From the NCBI GenBank assembly GCA_026874595.1, contig CM049317.1:52223618-52287617 (forward strand): 64,000 nucleotides of DNA, written 5' to 3'. Positions within the stretch are counted from its first letter, which is position 1, and each line of letters starts with the position of its first letter. A model generated the notes under the pieces. It searched no databases and was not told the DNA's origin. It worked only from the letters and a program-made list of their open reading frames with translations. Below are positions 32,188 through 42,535 of this stretch, piece by piece. The DNA is from Sipunculus nudus. Lineage: Eukaryota > Annelida > Sipuncula > Golfingiida > Sipunculidae. The position numbers were made by a program, and so were the translations under genes.

Positions 32188-33991
32188 CCTACGGAATATT
32201 GAATAAGAACTGGCAGACCTAGAACAGAGGAATATTTATGCTAATCCCAATTTCGGATTCATGTCGAAAGGTTGTAATTACAGCTAAGCCACCATGTGCC
32301 TGGATCGGAAAACCTGTATTACGCATGAGTAATAAAACCCTCTTCCTCTCAGTAATGAAAAAAAAACCTATGAGTTAAAAGTCTTACAGGTGCAGAAACT
32401 TGCAGCAAAGCGCGTCATATAATATTCCTGGATAAACCGATTTTAATTCCTTGTCTATAGTGGGTGCATGGTTAACGGTGGTCATTCATTTGACCTGACT
32501 TTGCTTACATCCGGTTGATGTCAATGGCCTGGTCCTAGGAATTTTCGACCTTTTTTGCAACGTTACATGTCTCTTATGCTCTTTATTTACGATTTCCAGG
32601 TACGTTTCAATAGAATGGAGATTGATAATAAACCTGCCTTATTTACAACTGTCACATTAATAGCTTAGAGAACTCTTGTGGCTGTGATTATTTTTTTTTT
32701 CAGTTCCGAACAGGGTCCTCAACATTTATTTATCTGAAGAAAAGTAGTTTCGAGGATTCAATGACTTCCGTCGTTCCCCGCCGAATTATATTGAAACCCT
32801 TCTTTCCCATGCAATACAGGCTTTCAGAAATGGGGTTCTAATAGGGACACGTTTGAACTTTCGCTATCATTTTAGGATGACTTTTTACCTATAGCCTTTG
32901 CGCAGCGTCATATGTGACATAATGTGATAATATTTTTTATTAATCATCTACCTATCAGGGATCTGATCATTAGTTTCGTGGAAACCACAACAACGCTGAC
33001 TTCTGGTTTAACATGGCTCTAGGCTAAGAGCAAGGTAAAAGAAATATGTTTTTGCTTGTGTCATCGAACTATTTCTTCCGATTATTTATGTATATCTTCA
33101 ACATATTGTAATTGATTATGTGTTTTTCTAAATTATAAAATCAGTGCCAGGCTGTTTTATAAGTGTCATTAGTCACCAAGATATAGAATTCCGATTTTTA
33201 CGTAATTAATAAGGAATTAAAAAAGTACTTCGACTTCACGTCGAAAAAAAAACAGATTAAAAACAAAACAATGTATATAAAATGTTGAAACTGTATAATA
33301 TAATATTACGCATATCTGGACACATGGAAATTATTTGTAGAAGGCAAAATGTATTACAAATTGGATACGAGGCGATAGAGTAATATCAATACTCTCTAGA
33401 GCTCTGTACTATCAAAGCTAGAAGTCTACTCTGTATTTCCCAGGCTGGATTTTTCACGGTCTGATCCGCGCAAAGGAGGCGCGGAATTTATTGGGCAAGG
33501 GCGACCCTTAGCTGTTATAGAAATTGTACAAGTGCCATCGTTTTTCATCGTCCACTAGCCGTAAAATCTGTGACCTCTTCTGCTGGGACGATATAAAAAA
33601 GCCGTATGGGCCGTTGTACATCTAAACCACGTAAACAGAGGCTTGTAATGGGACAGTTGGTTCTTTCCTCTGGTTTATTGCTCCCTGTGCAGCGGAAAAG
33701 CTTCCGCAACAGGGAGTAAAATTAGAATTTATATACATTGAGCCGATGACTGCCCAGAATACCGTTTTTACTGGTCCGGTGGTTCTAAAAGGAGTTTGAA
33801 TATGCACAAGTGTTTTGTTACGTATTATTATTTAGAGAGTGTTATACATTTTCCCCACGAGAAGAGAACAAATAATACAGTGTTTACATATGTTATTGGA
33901 AAAATTTTACGAGAGCACCAGGCTCTTGCAGTATAATAATATAGTACATTGCTTCTGCGTATGGCTCGGATTTTATCGATATATAAAAAAG

Positions 33992-33992
<1 letters not shown>
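32188..33992. other. Intergenic with one family 5 fragment
   Basis: Apart from the family 5 relative at about 32820-32960, no gene or family was recognised. The minus-strand frame 33622-33807 is unsupported. Confidence 0.3.
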
Positions 33993-34031
<39 letters not shown>

Positions 34032-34066
34032 TATATATATAAATAAGTTATATATGTGTGTGTGTT
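33993..34066. repeat. (TA)n tracts followed by (GT)n
   Basis: TA run at about 33994-34028, a second short TATA run and a GTGTGTGTGT run to 34066. It generates the frames 33828-34163 and 33839-34042. Confidence 0.9.
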
Positions 34067-35263
34067 TTTTGTGGGGTTGACTGTATGTGGGGGTGTGTAT
34101 GAGTGTGTGCAAGGCCAGAAATGTTCTCATCAAATATAGATATATTATCTGTGTGAGTGACAAAGTCCGTTTTACCTTATATTACTTTTCTCTGTATAGA
34201 GGGAATACCAAGTCTTCATGAGGTTTAACGCGCAATCTAGTGACATACTAACAAATAGTATAGTTTTATTTAAAAAAACACTTCTATAAAGGGAAGGAAG
34301 GTATCAAATGTACGTCATAATGCAGAGGAAATGAAAATAAATTCAACTTTTTACCGGCAGGGCACAGATAAGAAACCTGGCACAGATTCAAGCAGAAACA
34401 TAATAAGTCAGCTTTCAGTTCTTCTGTCTCGTCTTCCATGTTTTACAGGCCACTCTTGACAAATATGTGTTATTGGCTTATTATTCTATTAGAATCTATC
34501 AGGGCGGGTTCGATCGGGGTGGGGTTAAAAAAGTAGAATTATATATATATATAAAAAATATGTATAAAAACGGAGATACTTCATCTTAAAATTCCTAGAG
34601 TATGCGTGAAATTGCAGGTAAGAATTAATATTCCCCTTGTATTCTGCATGTTTTCGGCTTTGCCGCGTGCTGTATAATATCTGATCTGACTAAAGTTCAT
34701 TTATCTACCATAAATAGAATTTATATCCCTGATTTCAAAATTAAATCTCTTGGATTATCATCGTTAATCTTGTGTCTTAATTAAATGTTGCCAGCTTTAG
34801 ATCTCCAAGAGGCAATTATTATCTGAGAGCTGTATTACATTAATTACAACCGGATTTAATTAGTAGAAGCAGGACCAAGAAAGCCACATCCTTTCAAGTG
34901 AAAAAAGACGTCCTTGCAAGGTATAAACACAGCGTTGAATAGATACAACAGCCACGGACAAATATTTAATCATTTCGCAATGGCCCAGCTAAGCAGCGGT
35001 GATATATGGATTGCGTGGTACTCTTTATTATTGTAAGATGATAAGTTAACTTAATAATCCCAGTTATTATTCAAAATTGTTGTTGGGTTGAGATTAAAAC
35101 ATGTAAAGAAATGGCTCTCTTGAGGTTTGCTTCGCTGATTCAGGATTAAAATATTAAATGTCGTTTCCAAATATTATGAGAAAGAATATGTGTAAATATC
35201 TGAATACTAGTTGGCAAGCATGTTAATATTAAAAAGAAAACTGCTGAATGAAAATGATTTTAG
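34067..35263. other. Intergenic, nothing recognised
   Basis: AT-rich, no convincing frame. A short TA run at about 34542-34551. Confidence 0.3.
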
Positions 35264-35849
35264 CAGTTATGTAGGACTCCAGTGCGGGCTTGGACTCGAG
35301 TGCGGACTCGACGTTTTCAGGGACTCGGACTTGGACTCGAGGCCCAGGGCCCGGACTCGTACTCAAACTTTGACTCGAGGGACTCGGACTTTGACTCGAA
35401 GGAATTTAACTTTGACTGGGACGCGGATTCGGAGGTCATGACTCGAAATATTAGACCGAGTCCATCTCGAGTCCAGCAGAAAAAAACCATTTGCCTCGTA
35501 AGGCCTCAAAGTCCATTTAGAACCCTACCCAAAGACTTAAATGCGCAATCTAAAGAGAGAATATTATAAAAAAAGTTTAAACTATGAACCTAACACAATA
35601 TCTGTTTTAGTTGTTAAATTTAATTCAGTATTATAGTACAATCCTTGTGGTAACATACTTGCAAATAGACATACTGATCTCAAATTAAATTTAAATAAAA
35701 AACATTTTGGACCGGTCTGGGAATCGAGTTCCAAAAAACTCTGACTCGAAGAAGGCGAACCTTTGACTCGAACTGGACTTGAACTCGAGTGGCACGGACT
35801 AGGACTTGCACTCGGACTGGAATTGTGAGGACTCGACTACATCACTAAA
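35264..35849. mobile_element. Hexamer-rich foldback element, copy A
   Basis: About 585 bp. The left end CAGTTATGTAGGACTCCAGT and right end GGACTCGACTACATCACTAA are imperfect inverted repeats (AGT.ATGTAG against CTACATCACT). Just inside both ends lie runs of degenerate GGACTCGGACTT hexamers (35276-35460 and 35740-35840), with AT-rich sequence between. Flanks GATTTTAG and AATTTTAG could be an 8-bp target duplication with one mismatch, as for hAT elements. A related element lies at 48306-48795 and a fragment at about 50790-50925. The open frames 35211-35569 (DSDLDSRPRARTRTQT) are hexamer translations. Confidence 0.6.
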
Positions 35850-35944
35850 AATTTTAGTACATATATGTATATGAATTTCCCACAGTGTTACTTCTATCAT
35901 TTTCAGCTTATCAATGAATGTCACATGAAGGATATTTTCTTTAA

Positions 35945-36345
35945 TGTCACACCACACTGCGCAGAATCCGACTCACAAGAGTACGACTCTGCTGTTTAGG
36001 GTTTGTTCGCGTCACAATCTGGCCCCCACAATGCACCTCGGCTTCTAAATAAACAAATAGCGTAGGTATAAATGCAGTGAAGAGTGTAATGTAGTCCGTT
36101 CAAATATGTTGGATAAGAATTGTTTCAAGGCAAATTACATAAACATGGGTGTTTTTGTGGAAAGGACTTTACAAAATAAGTCATATTTTGCAAGCAAGCG
36201 CTTGTGAAATGTAATCAGAAGGCGTTTCTTTGAAATAAAACAAGTTTGATAGTTTAGACAAGTAGTCCCGGTCCTCCTAAAATGCCTATAAGGAAGAGGT
36301 TGGTTTTGAGTAGAAACGACCTTTGGCGGGAGGATTATGTCACAC
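35945..36345 (+). repeat. Dispersed repeat family 6, copy 1
   Basis: Collinear with 41900-42535: CGCAGAATC.GACTC, TCCGTTCAA.TA.GTT..ATAAGAATT, ACATAAACA.GGG, TATTTTGCAAGCA, GGAAGAGGT..GTTTTGA. The copy at 41900 carries extra sequence in its first half. No terminal repeats or frames seen; class unknown. Confidence 0.65.
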
Positions 36346-36899
36346 AAACAAAACTTAGCTTATATACTGCCTCCCCAGTCACGCCTCTGAAATAGTGATT
36401 ATAGGGGCTTGTTACTCCATATTTACATGTTGTAAAAGGAAGAAAAATATAGACAATATTAATAGTGTATATTAAAGAGATAAATATTATGAGAATTATC
36501 TTTTAAAAACTTAATGCTTGGCGCCACTGTATTACATTTTACCTCTAATTATATATTATTTGGCATGTTGGCAGCTTAAAATTTAATATATTATTCCTTT
36601 AAACTTGGCAGACATATCCACAATAACAAATACGACTAATATATAAGAGCATAATTTTCACCGTTTCATAAAACCTTAGTAGCTATGATGTGAAGCGTTA
36701 TATAGCAATCTTAAAAAGATATTACTTTCAAAGTGGATTTTGTAAATAAAACCCTACTATAAATACGGATGAGGGCGGGGTCATCCCAAGGGCGTTTCTC
36801 CGGCTTAAACTTAGAAAAATGGGTCTATATTGTTACCATAAAACTGGTGTGGGTTTATAGTCTGATATCACCGACGATGTCAGTCCCATTTGACATTTT
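36346..36899. other. Intergenic, nothing recognised
   Basis: AT-rich, no convincing frame. Confidence 0.3.
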
Positions 36900-37165
36900 A
36901 CCGGGGTCTACCTGGTCTTTCAGGCCTGTTCATTCTTCATACTTGTAGCCTTTCTCGACTCCCTTGGGAGCATATTTCAACCAAAATAGCCGTAAGAGGT
37001 TATTCGTTCTACAATTGTCTATCGTCCATGATCAGTACCCATTCACTCCATGGTCAAGAGAGCGCATCCTTGTGGTGAAAGACTTTGGCGACTACGGTCA
37101 GAACAGGACGCAAACCCGCAATCTTGCGATCACAAGTCAAGAGTCGATGGTACATACTGTGATTT
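36900..37165 (-). mobile_element. Possible tRNA-derived SINE remnant
   Basis: On the minus strand 37160-37100 reads GACTTGTGATCGCAAGATTG then CGGGTTTGCGTCC, which resembles an anticodon arm, T arm and polymerase III B box. The rest extends to about 36900 without coding sense. Only one copy is in the window and the A-box part is poor, so the call is tentative. The plus-strand frames 36890-37206 overlap it. Confidence 0.3.
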
Positions 37166-39727
37166 TTATTCATAAGAAGCATGAAACTGATCTGGATATA
37201 GTTTAGTTTACTGTCTTAGAGGAACGTTGGCGATGTAAAAATAAATGAACTTATTTAATATAGACTGAGTTCTTTCTTTGAAGTATTCATTACAATATAC
37301 AGCTACTCATTTCTCTATGTCCTTATAATCAAAAGTCCATTTGTAACCGATTCACCATGGAACAGAATAGGATCATATGGCAAAGAGATAAAAATCAATA
37401 TGCAATACTAGATCTTTGATGTAATTGGACAGTTTGCTATATATTGTTATATAATACTTCATATTATATGCCCGATCATACCTACCCGCCTCAAGCTATT
37501 TGGTGCAAGCCTGTGATCTGATCAGCAGATGATACGAGAGCGACCATATTAATTTTACGGATAGAACTCCCGTAAGGTTAGTTCTTTAACTTTAATCTTT
37601 TTAGAGACAATTAGCATAAACCAGGTATAAGTAGGTTTGATATCTTTTCCGGAAAAGAATAAATGCACCTTTATCACATAGTTTTATCACGCAGTCATAT
37701 GCTTCCCTTTGAAGTCAAGGTCGGGGAAGGCTGTAGAAAAACCATTTCTGTCGTCACATAAGAAGAGCGGAAATTAGGACTTTACTGTACACAAGAAGTG
37801 TTTTGCTGCTTGATCACAGGATGACTTCAGACGAGGAACTTTGGTTTGTAATGATTCAACGTTTCATACGCACTGCTGATATGATATATCTGTAGATGGC
37901 AAATACATGGCAGTTTTTCTTCCGTGCTCACAGAGTTCGAGTTTGATGCCCAATTACGGAACATCCTGTTTAAGATCGACTTTGTCTACATGAAAGCAAC
38001 TGAATTATTTCCAAACATATACGAATCACTGTTAGCAGGCTCCTAAAAGGCAAAGTTCATTTAAGTATAAAGGTTAAAGAATATCATATTAAAATTGCAA
38101 TCCCAGTTAATATGGTAAATGTAAATATAATAAGTAGGTAGTACACTATTTCTTCTCTTTGAACTCGATAAATATATGCATTTTATCATGGGTGTATATT
38201 ATGTGTCATTATTGTCAATACTATTTTATGTCCACTTAATTACCGTACTTGACTGCATCGTAAAGTTTTAATGGTACTTTTCTTAGTTGGAAAGATAAAA
38301 TCAATATAAAATGACATTAAGTTAAGTCGCCCATGTTCAACACCTGCTTACATAAACGTTTACAGACTGACATCATGTGCTAGCAGGTTGTATGCTGAAA
38401 AACTTTGATAATGGAAAAAAAAACATCTTGCGGGCTAATAGAGGCTTGATCATTTGATTTGACAAGTAAGCTTGCCTCCTATCATTTGTTTTAACAACCC
38501 GTTCTTTTTCTATTTTTTTTCTATTTCAAGAATTTGTAAATCTGGAATCAGATTTGTTAGTTTTTTTTCCAACGGGCTTTTTCCCCGAGAAACTATGTTG
38601 TCATGCGTTCAAAATTAACATTTATTAGAACTTGTATATTTTATTTATGTTTTTACATTCAGTGAAATTGACATTTTTCAAAATATCTTTTCACGGCTTT
38701 GTTCTAGCTTTATTCTAATTTCTTGACCAACCTATTATAGCAACAGACGTTCGCTACGAGGTACATATCTTAGAATTTTATCATACCTCTTAGAATAATA
38801 TATTAGAATATTACCCATTTTCACGTTTAAACCAGGTATTAGGTAGGCCGTAGGTTGCTTTATATACATGAAGTTCAGATTGTAAACAGGAATAAATATG
38901 GATTGCTATATCAGTTTGGTAATACTTTAGTGTATACGCGAAATGTTTCCTCAGCATATAGATGAAATAATTAAGTAAATAACAGGAAGACATTCCCTTT
39001 ATGATAGCGGTGTTAAACCGTGACTGCAAACCTCTGGTGTAAAAATAATGCGTCCTTTATGTTTCGAGAGTCCGGAATACAAAATATCTTTTTGTGTCGC
39101 GAGTGCTTTCACAATGGAGACTTCCTGCAAACTGACATAGAGGGCCAAACCCTGGAAATTCAATTTGGTTTGTGTAGAGTGAGATCCCCACTGCAGATCA
39201 CAGGGCAGACGGCAGACGTCCATGTCTGCGTTATACCCGGCATTCTAGTGTTTTGTTTCAGACAACTGCCGTGGTGCTGGATGCATACTAATGACGTACC
39301 TATCCAGGCTCCAGGCTCTCACGCAGCTCTCAGTTTTTTCCCTTGAACTGATGAAGTGTTGGTCCCTTAATTTGAACCTCTTCGCATCGACTCAATCGTA
39401 GCGGTGTTTCTTCCCGCCCCAGGGCATCAGACCCTTCAGTTTGGATTACGTAGTACCTGCTTTAACGTGCACTGTGACCTATTGCTCACTTCAGATTCTT
39501 CAACAGTGTTCTTAATGCGAAATCATAATGGTATTACCATCATGATGTCATATTTTTACGTCATATCTATAAATATTAGGCAGTATAAGCTATAAAGATT
39601 ACGTCAGAATAGTCGGATATAGACCAAAGCCATAGATAGCCATCATGTGTTATAGAGAGGATATATACATTCATCTTTAATATATGGATGCCTTTTTATA
39701 TGGTGTACCTAATAATTAATGTTAAAG
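37166..39727. other. Intergenic, nothing recognised
   Basis: Mostly AT-rich. 39020-39350 is GC-richer with long open frames on both strands, none starting or splicing convincingly. Confidence 0.3.
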
Positions 39728-40132
39728 TTTTTCTTGGCGGGAGGTATCCGCCTCCATTTTTAAGCTATCATATTTAGTTCTTAATTTATGTATGTATCTC
39801 TGCAAAGTTCCATTTCGCTTTAGGACTAATTGACACAACGGTAGCACTCGTTTCCTATAACGTTATTCTGTAACCTGGTGTCATCCAGGCCCGGTGTCAT
39901 GGCTGTGTAATCATCTTAATTGCTGGGCCATATCACCGAGGAAGCTCCTAAAGACGCACTCGCTTGTGAGTGATACATGGCTGTGGGGCACAGCCTTCCC
40001 ATTAAGCCAGCAGAGCGCTCAGCCTAGTTGGGGGCTGACCGTCAAAAATGTTACGGCTCCTTGGCTGAGTTTTGAACTTACGACCTCCTGGCTTTGAGTT
40101 TCTGTGCTCTACCCCTGAGCCACAGAAGTCGG
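39728..40132 (-). mobile_element. tRNA-derived SINE, copy 1, full length
   Basis: Read on the minus strand it starts CCGACTTCTGTGGCTCAGGG at 40132, with an A-box-like TGGCTCAGGGG and a B-box-like GTTC region near 40060. It continues through the body shared with 57180-57621 (GGCCTGG.TGACACCAGG, GTCC.AAACCGAAATGGAA, CTCTGCAGATGTACAT) and ends with GGAGGCGGATACCTCCCGCC followed by an A-rich tail. It is about 405 bp. The frame 39894-40097 is SINE sequence. Confidence 0.8.
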
Positions 40133-40304
40133 CCTTTCCTAACAAAATGGTAGCATACCATGATGAAGACAGGAAACGCAGCGTACATACCGTTTGTTAT
40201 TCTATTTCTTCCAGGTAACCGGACGATTTAACAATGAATCCTCATCTTAAGGTGGTTATATTAATCATTTTAAGTGAGATATTATATTTCCTTTAATGAA
40301 TTAG

Positions 40305-40441
40305 CATCGGTAATCAAAATCAGATCAGATTATTCGGTGCAATGTGATGCTCTTCTGGAGAAAAACCTTCCCAGGGCAGGCGAGGACAGTATTCTTCTCA
40401 GGTACAGACTGAGTCCGTTCAATGCATTAACGCCAGTCCAG
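40305..40441 (+). CDS. Possible internal coding exon, unknown product (weak)
   Basis: Open between an acceptor-like TTCCTTTAATGAATTAG (AG at 40303-40304) and a donor CCAG|GTAATT (40442). An alternative donor CAG|GTACAG is at 40402. The peptide (SVIKIRSDYSVQCDALLEKN at its start, then Arg/Leu-rich) has normal protein composition and higher GC than its flanks. Start phase 1, end phase 0. No partner exon or family was identified; the polypyrimidine tract is short. Confidence 0.25.
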
Positions 40442-40974
40442 GTAATTTGTTTGCTCAATTTTATCTGTCATGTTGGGAGTCTCTTAGATTTCATCAATCA
40501 GTTCTACTTGTCTGGGTTTGGTCGATGGCAATCACTTCAGAATAAGCTGTTGTCACCGTCCTGCTTTGTTGACACTAGATAATCACATATTCATTGGGTC
40601 GCGCTAGCTGCCACATTAAAGCCCTTGCGTCTGAGCACCCGGAGTGGCTTCTTTTGATACAATCATTATTACTTCTTCTCAGACACAGTCATGTTTTTTT
40701 ATTCAATTTATGTTTTAAATTATGTCTGCTTCGGCTTGAGTTCGTCGTTAAGTCATAACATGCTTTGATAGCGTATTTTGGATACATCTGCGACAGTCTT
40801 AGAAAGAGCAGAATGAAGGATATGCGAATACCTCCTTTTGTAAATGAAAATTCGTGTGTACATATTAAAACATAGATCAAGTAACACCTCAGTGTAATGT
40901 TCTGCCCAGGCTGGTTTAAATTAATTAATTTCCAAAGAATTAAAAAGAACCTTTGTTAAAATAATACAAATATA

Positions 40975-41190
40975 ATAATATAAAATTATTTATTTTACAT
41001 GGATTGTACAGTAGTTATTAAACTAATCAAGTCACTCACCATGGCTCAGAAGATGGCGTTCGGTAGTCTACAGGGATGGAGGAACCCGGAGAACCCGGAG
41101 AAAACCACCGGCTTTGGACGGCAACTACAACCCACTCTCATGTGCACTAGCACCGGGGATGGAACCCGGGTCGGCTACTTAAAATAATAG
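40975..41190 (+). repeat. Dispersed repeat family 7, copy 1
   Basis: Collinear with 58755-58960 on the same strand: TTACAT...TTGTACA, CTCACCATGG.T.AGATG, TTCGGTAGTCT, GGACCCGGAGAAAACCACC-like, GGCAACTA.AAC.CA.TCTCAT, and a final GGGGATGGAACCCGGGTCG. The last block is a reversed B-box-like word (GGTTC.ATCCC on the minus strand), so a SINE origin is possible. The frames 40999-41187 and 58811-59075 are this repeat. Confidence 0.65.
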
Positions 41191-41599
41191 AAAAATACCA
41201 CTACCTCCCTTTATTCTTGTTTGGTCTTTACGCACAAGGCATATTATGTTATGAATAACGGCAGCAACCCGTGGAAAAGCATCATTGAAGGAATAAACGG
41301 ATATAAAACAGAAATATCAGATTGTTCCAGCTGTATAATTTGACTAATTTGAAACTATCAGGTTAGCTTTTATTTCTGTAAAGCATGCAGTCTCTCAGCG
41401 CACGGTTAAATTTAACTTACACGTTCGTGATATTTAGGTCACGGACCACGGATCATAAATAATTTTCCGGTTCTGCTGATCATAAGACTCTAAAGGATAC
41501 ATGTATGAATATTCTGAAAGATATCTGTTAGGATGGCAGACTAGTTAAAGGTCATTATCTTTCAGGTTAACAGGCTTGTAAACCGAATAGTTGTATAAA
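41191..41599. other. Intergenic, nothing recognised
   Basis: No frame or family. Confidence 0.3.
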
Positions 41600-41850
41600 T
41601 ATCTAGAAATATGCATTTTCAGGAATGCAGGCCTGCGCCGTGTGGATGGTCCTTCATGTGAAAACTCCGCAACCCGCGTTTTATTCACTTAATGGCCCAT
41701 ATTCTAAGGTGAATTGGTGCGCATCTTCTCAAACCCCTGTTTGCATTCACGTATTCTCCCCATAAGGCCACACAAACAATCGAGCACACGTGACTGTACA
41801 TTTGTGAATTTTCCTAGAATTTTTGCTTAGATCCTTGATCCCACACCAAA
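41600..41850 (-). repeat. Dispersed repeat family 3, copy 3, inverted
   Basis: The reverse complement contains GGCCTGCATTCCTGAAAATGCATATTTC, TATGGGCCATT and GTGTGGGATCAAGGATC, matching 15566-15925 in order. Confidence 0.6.
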
Positions 41851-41899
41851 GTCTACTTGATTCTTCATTGGCTCAAACAATATTTGAGTTTTTTGTTGC

Positions 41900-42535
41900 A
41901 GAATACAACGGATATGACGCTACGCAGAATCGGACTCGCAGAATACCTCCCCCCTTTTTTTCGACCTAACAAAAAATATTTGGGGATAAAACGCATACTA
42001 CACCAAGTGTATAGAATAGTTACAATGTATGTTTCGCTTTTAATGCATGTAAGCGACCCGAAATTGCACAATTACAACCTAAATTGTCAGAAAATTTCTA
42101 CACCTGGGACATTACCTCTACACCTGGGCCTCCTCGGCTAACCCGCTACACGGCCTCGCAAAGTGACCCCATCCCCCCCCCATTCTGAATTTCTGTATCC
42201 ACCCCCTGTGGTAGACCCCCACACTGCGGCATCTAAATACACAGATGCCAAAAGTATAAAAGTAATGAAGAGGATATTATTGTCCGTTCAAGTACGTTTA
42301 ATAAGAATTTGTTCAGGGCAAATAACATAAACAGGGGGCTTTTGTGGTAAGGATTTCACAGAATAAGTAATATTTTGCAAGCATTCCCATCTGAAATGTT
42401 AACAAAGGTGTTTCCTCGAAATATAACAACATTTTTTTTCATTTTAGAGTTGAGACTAGTAGCCCCTGCCGTCCCACAGTGCCTAACAGGAAGAGGTCAG
42501 TTTTGAATATAAACGACCTCTGGTGGAAGGATGCC
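41900..42535 (+). repeat. Dispersed repeat family 6, copy 2
   Basis: Matches 35945-36345 from CGCAGAATCGGACTCGCAG to GAAGAGGTCAGTTTTGAATA. About 200 bp at 41950-42225, including the C-rich CCCCATCCCCCCCC, have no counterpart in the other copy. Confidence 0.6.

Noticed and set aside
35211..35569. Frames rich in DSDLDSR / RTRTQT
   Set aside because: Hexamer array translations within the foldback element.
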